Assembly: GCA_016987375.1 (NCBI GenBank) | Contig: PJRA01000412.1 | Span: 2,113,450 to 2,177,449 of the forward strand | Origin: Brachionus koreanus | Lineage: Eukaryota; Rotifera; Eurotatoria; Ploima; Brachionidae | Length of the DNA: 64,000 bases | Direction of reading: 5' to 3' | In this document: positions 59,832 through 64,000 of the stretch, one piece after another | How the letters are laid out: each line of letters begins with the position of its first letter | How positions within the stretch are numbered: position 1 is the first letter of the stretch | The notes under the pieces: generated by a model | Seen by the model: the letters and a program-made list of their open reading frames with translations, nothing else | What the model was told of the DNA's origin: nothing | Databases searched by the model: none | Position numbers and translations under genes: made by a program

Positions 59832-61645
59832 ATGTTTGGTGCTCCGAAGAAATGTGCTAAATGTGAAAAATCTGTGTATCCAATCGAAGAACTAAAATGC
59901 TTAGACAAGGTTTTTATGACTAAATTACCCAAATAAAGGTTATTTTATTTTTCTTGGACTTAGATTTGGCATAAAAATTGCTTCAAATGTTCCGTTTGCA
60001 ATTCAATTTTGAATATGAAAAACTACAAAGGTTTCGACAAACAACCCTATTGCATAGCGTAAGTTAAATTACTTATATTAATCAAATAATCATTTATATA
60101 ACTTTAAAAAGAAAATCCTAAATTTTATTTTGATTCTTTAATTTTTTCTCTTATTCGGATATTTATTCAATAAATTTTTAAAAAAGAAAATTCAATTAAT
60201 TTTTTAGGATTAATTTTTTACTTACACAGATATTTTTCACAAGCATTGATCAATAGATTTTGAAGAGAAAAATAATTATTGAGATTTTGTTTCATTTAGT
60301 AATATTTTTTTTAATTTCAAATTAGTAAAAATGACCTAAACAAATAAATAAATAGTCTTTTTGAAATTTAAGATTTTTATTATTTTGATTAAATTTGATG
60401 ATTAGATGCAAGAGAATCTTTTATCGATAGCGCGTTTCTATTTTGTTTTTAGGGTATAAAAATTTTATACTAATATTTGTTTTTCCGATAAGGCATCTTT
60501 TAAGTTTTTTTATTAAAATGAGAGCGAGCCTGCTCCTAAATTTTTGTATGAAATAAATCTATCAATCAATAAATAATCCTAAAAGCACTTGTTTTTTTTT
60601 ATTGAACTTATCATCAATTAGAATTAAACGCTTATAAAAATACTGACTGATAAAAATTCAGCTTTTTATATTTTTATTTTTATTCAAATAAAAAGCCATT
60701 ACCCTCAGCAAAAACCGACAGTTGTGAGTGAAAACCCCGAATTGCTAAGAATAAAGGAAAATACCAAAATACAAAGCAATGTAAATTTTTTATTATAAAT
60801 AAATCTACAATTAAAATAACTAAATAAATGAATTGATTATTTTTGAAGGTAAAATATCACGAAGATTTTGAAAAAAGCAAGGGAATATACACAGTTGTGG
60901 CAGATGATCCAGAAACACGGAGAATACTAGAAAATAGTAAAATAATAAGCCAAGTAATTTAAAAAAAGAAAATAAATATAAAAATTTTTTTCAATCTTTG
61001 ATCAATTAGGCAAAATATCACGAAGAATTTGAAAAAAATAAAAAAAGACCTATTCAATTGGCAGAAAATACCGATAAAGCCCTCAAAAGTGAGAAAGAAT
61101 TGAATGGTCACGGCCTAATAGCTACTTTTAAGTCGGGTGAAAATTTAACAATGGAAAATAATAATCGAAAAATAGGACATATTTCTGATTATGACCCTTT
61201 GAGCAACGAAATTTATGTGAGAAATCAATTAAATCAGAACAAGCTAGGTAATTTTTCTACAAGCAACTTGTACCAACCTCAAGCCAAAATACAAACTTTT
61301 ACTTCGCTATCAAATATAACCTATCAAAACGGATCGAACGGTTCGATAAATGGTAACTATCAAAACGGAAACTCAAGTCATTATTCAAATGGAAATGGCC
61401 ATTTATCAGTACAAACAAACACAATGATTGATATTCATGCTCTTAACAGAGACATAAAGACAACAGTTTACAAAGCCATGTATGACTATGATGCCAAAGA
61501 AGACGATGAGATTAGCTTCAGAGATGGGGATAAATTTATCAATTGTGAACAGATAGATATAGGATGGATGATTGGCGTGCATGAAAAAACAGGCAAGCAT
61601 GGCATGTTTCCGGCCAATTATGCAGAACCTATTGATTTTTTTTAG
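59832..61645 (+). CDS. LASP1: LIM, nebulin-repeat and SH3 protein (LASP)
   Basis: Five exons: 59832-59909, 59964-60058, 60696-60780, 60849-60953 and 61010-61645; 332 aa. The LIM domain is complete (C8, C11, H29, C32; C35, C38, C56, H59; [16 protein letters not shown] as in LASP). Two nebulin repeats follow, each begun by its own exon ([12 protein letters not shown] and [12 protein letters not shown]), then a Gln/Asn/Ser/Gly-rich linker with NGN repeats, and a C-terminal SH3 domain at about 272-332 ([26 protein letters not shown]). LASP binds F-actin through nebulin repeats and zyxin/VASP-type ligands through LIM and SH3 at focal contacts and the cell cortex. Length lies between human LASP1 (261) and fly Lasp (657). 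Intron 2 is about 640 nt; the others are short. Confidence 0.95.
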
Positions 61646-61903
61646 ATGCTCAAATCGTATAAACTTTTTGTCAGCTATGTAAAATTTTCCATAATTTTTC
61701 TTAATTTGAATTAAGACCAATTGTATATTATTTTATTCTTATTTTAAAATTTTGAAAAATAAAATTATCTAAAAAAAAATTAAAATTTTCAATAAAAATT
61801 TTACTTTGCACAATTTGGTATTTAAAAAAAAAGCAAAATTATTGCTATTTTACAGTCTGGCTTCATAAATAAACGCTAGTTGGCTAAAGTTTTGAAAAAT
61901 TAG

Positions 61904-62663
61904 ATGATGATATGCAAATTTCTCAAATTTCTAATTTTAATTTGTATCATTATAAAACCAAATGAAGCAGATTCATCAAGTAGATATTAAAATTCTATTT
62001 TAACTGATTTAAATTAATAAACATTAATTAGATAAACTTAACTGTTTATTAGCCAAAAAATCTAATTCAATTCAATGCAAAAGGTATTAAAAATAATTTA
62101 TTTATCTAAATTTGATTCTGAAATTTCATTCTAGCGGTAAGAATCTTGTTGAATGTAAAGCTTATGCAGAATTTTCATCAGCCTCAGCGAAATTTGACAA
62201 ATTTTTTATCGGAATGGATTCTCAAAAAATCAGAGACAAGTTTCAAGTTCAACTCATATCAAAAAATTTAATCAAAACGGAATTTAAAATAAATTACAAC
62301 TATTTATATTCTGCGAGTAAATTTTTACATTATGGTATCAGAGTTCCGGATAAAAAATGTTATCAGAGGATAACAACAATGTTTAAATCAATCTCTAAGC
62401 CAGATTATGGGACTTATAGTGGATTAATGGCTAAATATAATATTAATTTAATAGGTATGGTAAAAATTAATGAAGCCTCTCATCATAGAATTCAAAAAAA
62501 AAGAATGCACAAATTTCAGAACATGCCGAAAGATCGTTCGACCTATGGCCGTTATGAAATGAGAGGCAATGAAATTAATAGCGAATCTAGTGGTAGCTCT
62601 GAATCTAATGAATCAAATTATTCTAGTCTTGAAGATTCCTCAAGTTCAGAAGAATTCGAATAG
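61904..62663 (+). CDS. Secreted protein of unknown family, paralogue A
   Basis: Three exons: 61904-61979, 62053-62083 and 62135-62663; 211 aa. Exon 1 is essentially a signal peptide (MMICKFLKFLILICIIIKPN). The mature part contains CKSGKNLVECKAYAEF, a variable middle, then VPDKKCYQRITTMFKSI and a hydrophobic NLIGMVKI. The tail (about 165-211) is basic, then Ser/Glu/Asn-rich and acidic. The same framework (YVEC, CYQRLVDLFKS, VELIGEI) occurs in the next gene, so the two are tandem paralogues. Spacing of the four cysteines suggests two disulfides. No known domain is recognised; an extracellular structural or binding role is only a guess. Exon 2, 31 nt long, was placed because it restores the Cys and frame that the paralogue has. 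Confidence 0.72.
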
Positions 62664-63253
62664 AAATTTTAAAATGATTTATGTAATTCAAATTTTAGTT
62701 ATTTATTTAATTCAATTTTTTAGTTTATAAATTTTGTAATCGAACTTTTAAAAAAAAATTCAATAAATTCTTTTAAATTAAATTAAATTTAGATGATTTT
62801 AAATAATCTTATAAAAAAAAATAAAAAATTTATCTTGGTCCAAACAACTTAAATTAGTAAGCTTTATGGTGAGAGCTTTTTGAAATGGATTTTTCAATAT
62901 TTTGAAATATTTTAATTCAGAGCTAAATAGAAAAGAGTTGAATTAAAAAGCTATAACTTGTATTACTATAAAATTTGTTTTGGGCTTAAGGTTTTTTGAC
63001 TATATTAATAGACACGAGCCATCACATGTTCTAACAAACAAATCAAACATTGACTGCAAAAAAATTTTTTAAAGAGGCAGCTCAAATAAGAAATTCTATT
63101 TTCATAGTCTGGTCCCTCTTCGCATCAAATTGAAATCTCGTGCCAGCATTTATTTCAAACTTTTCAAGCTGAACTTGAATTTTTCAACACACACTATAAA
63201 TAAGAGGGTTTATCTTAAAATCTATAGAATAAATAAATTAGAAGAAATAAAAA
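62664..63253. other. Intergenic region between tandem paralogues
   Basis: About 590 bp without a coding frame. It contains the 3' region of paralogue A and, at the right end, the promoter of paralogue B with a clear TATA box. Confidence 0.5.
63195..63202 (+). promoter_or_regulatory. TATA box of secreted paralogue B
   Basis: TATAAATA in a locally less A/T-rich context (CACACACTATAAATAAGAGG), 52 nt before the first ATG. The spacing is right for a TATA-driven, highly or conditionally expressed gene with a leader of about 25 nt. Confidence 0.5.
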
Positions 63254-63933
63254 TTGAAAATGTTTTGCATTGTTTGCTTTCTTCTAATTACAACCGGCCA
63301 TTCAGCGGAAGTATTTGGACAAGATGAAAAGTATGAAATGCCTGAAAGTATAGAAAACGAACATTTTAAAAATGCCACTTTCTGTATGTTCAATTCTGAA
63401 CAGAATTCTTTATTCTGTCATGGGTATATATTAATAAAATACATATGATTTAACTTTTTTTAATTATGAAATTATTTTTATTTAGGCCAATTGGTTATGT
63501 TGAATGTGATGCTTTTTCAAATACATCAAACGCAAAATATCCATCTTATGGAATTGGAAAACTGCCTGATCATTCAGATCAAGATTCAATTAAATATTTT
63601 TTATATCCGCGAAACTTAGAAAAGCAAAATTTTTTAAATTATTCAATGGAACAAAATGGCAAATCAATAGACTTATTTTTGTATCATTCTAATTCTAAGG
63701 ATAAACACGGATTCAGAATAACTGATGAAGAATGTTATCAAAGACTTGTTGATTTGTTTAAATCTTCGGACCATTTCTACAATCCTATATTAGATGGAAC
63801 AGACTTTAAGGTGGAACTCATTGGTGAAATATTGTACTTGGATAAGTCAATTATAAAAAGATGGTATGGATACTATTATTATCCATATTATTCATGGTAT
63901 TATTGGCCCTATAGCAACTTTTGGTGGTTTTAA
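63254..63933 (+). CDS. Secreted protein of unknown family, paralogue B
   Basis: Two exons, 63254-63423 and 63486-63933, with an in-frame 62-nt intron; 205 aa. A signal peptide (MKMFCIVCFLLITTGHSA) is followed by an acidic segment, FCMFNSEQNSLFCHGPIGYV, ECDAFSN, a variable middle, and ITDEECYQRLVDLFKSS and VELIGEI, matching paralogue A. The C-terminus is strikingly Tyr/Trp/Pro-rich (WYGYYYYPYYSWYYWPYSNF then WWF). This differs from the acidic tail of A and suggests an extracellular, possibly adhesive or cross-linked, protein. Met3 could be used instead of Met1. AATAAA at 63948-63953 follows the stop closely. Function is not recognised. Confidence 0.78.
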
Positions 63934-63947
63934 GCTCAAAATTTGAA

Positions 63948-63953
63948 TAAATT
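63948..63953 (+). terminator. Poly(A) signal of paralogue B
   Basis: AATAAA about 15 nt after the TAA, the only canonical signal before the end of the window. It implies a very short 3' untranslated region. Confidence 0.5.
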
Positions 63954-64000
63954 GAATGATAATTTGAAAATGAATGAATGTAATATTAATTTTTTTTTAT

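Noticed and set aside
1..64000. CRISPR arrays, rRNA, tRNA, bacterial operons or ribosome-binding sites
   Set aside because: No direct-repeat arrays or RNA-gene hallmarks were seen, and the spliced metazoan genes make bacterial features inapplicable.

Overview
The window is animal nuclear DNA. It is very AT-rich (long A/T runs, non-coding DNA clearly poorer in G+C than the exons). Genes are split by mostly 40-60 nt GT-AG introns, AATAAA signals follow several stop codons, and most proteins are recognisably metazoan (ZDHHC17, DNAJC10, KLF, CD2BP2, RAP2, RAB3GAP1, LASP, TOM6). Base composition, intron size and gene style suggest a small invertebrate such as a monogonont rotifer (Brachionus-like). 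That placement is inference; no taxon-diagnostic gene was identified. Splice structures below were built by hand: each exon boundary listed is at a GT/AG (one GC/AG) site and keeps the reading frame.

Layout. 1-2.7 kb: nearly empty. 2.7-4.6 kb (+): single-exon PDZ scaffold of the tamalin/CYTIP type. 4.8-6.7 kb (-): unrecognised 140-aa gene. 9.1-11.7 kb (-): seven-exon ankyrin-DHHC palmitoyltransferase with an unusual Met/His-rich N-terminus. 11.7-15.8 kb: gene-poor, with several orphan exon-like islands. 15.8-20.8 kb (-): Krüppel-like factor. 21.5-25.7 kb (-): twelve-exon ER DnaJ/thioredoxin protein (ERdj5). 27.4-29.2 kb: two DNA-transposon relics. 29.4-30.5 kb (+): CD2BP2. 30.8-36.4 kb (+): thirteen-exon single-pass protein with two SEA-like and several EGF/EB-like modules. 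36.7-37.6 kb (-): RAP2-like GTPase. 37.6-45.1 kb: large AT-rich gap with two orphan terminal exons. 45.1-49.6 kb (+): RAB3GAP1. 49.8-53.2 kb (+): aldo-keto reductase whose introns carry a piggyBac relic and a mariner relic. 53.2-55.5 kb (-): leucine-rich-repeat membrane protein whose stop codon is 3 nt from that of the reductase. 57.4-57.7 kb (-): tiny three-exon TOM6 gene. 59.8-61.6 kb (+): LASP. 61.9-63.9 kb (+): tandem pair of secreted-protein paralogues of unknown function.

The genes are unrelated housekeeping, trafficking, signalling and cytoskeletal genes, with no operon or pathway cluster. RAB3GAP1, RAP2 and ZDHHC17 all touch membrane traffic, but their proximity is probably chance. 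The most notable non-genic content is a set of cut-and-paste DNA transposon remnants with readable termini: an 8-bp-TSD MITE, two TTAA/piggyBac-type elements, and two Tc1/mariner-type relics with decayed transposases. No CRISPR, rRNA or tRNA gene was seen.
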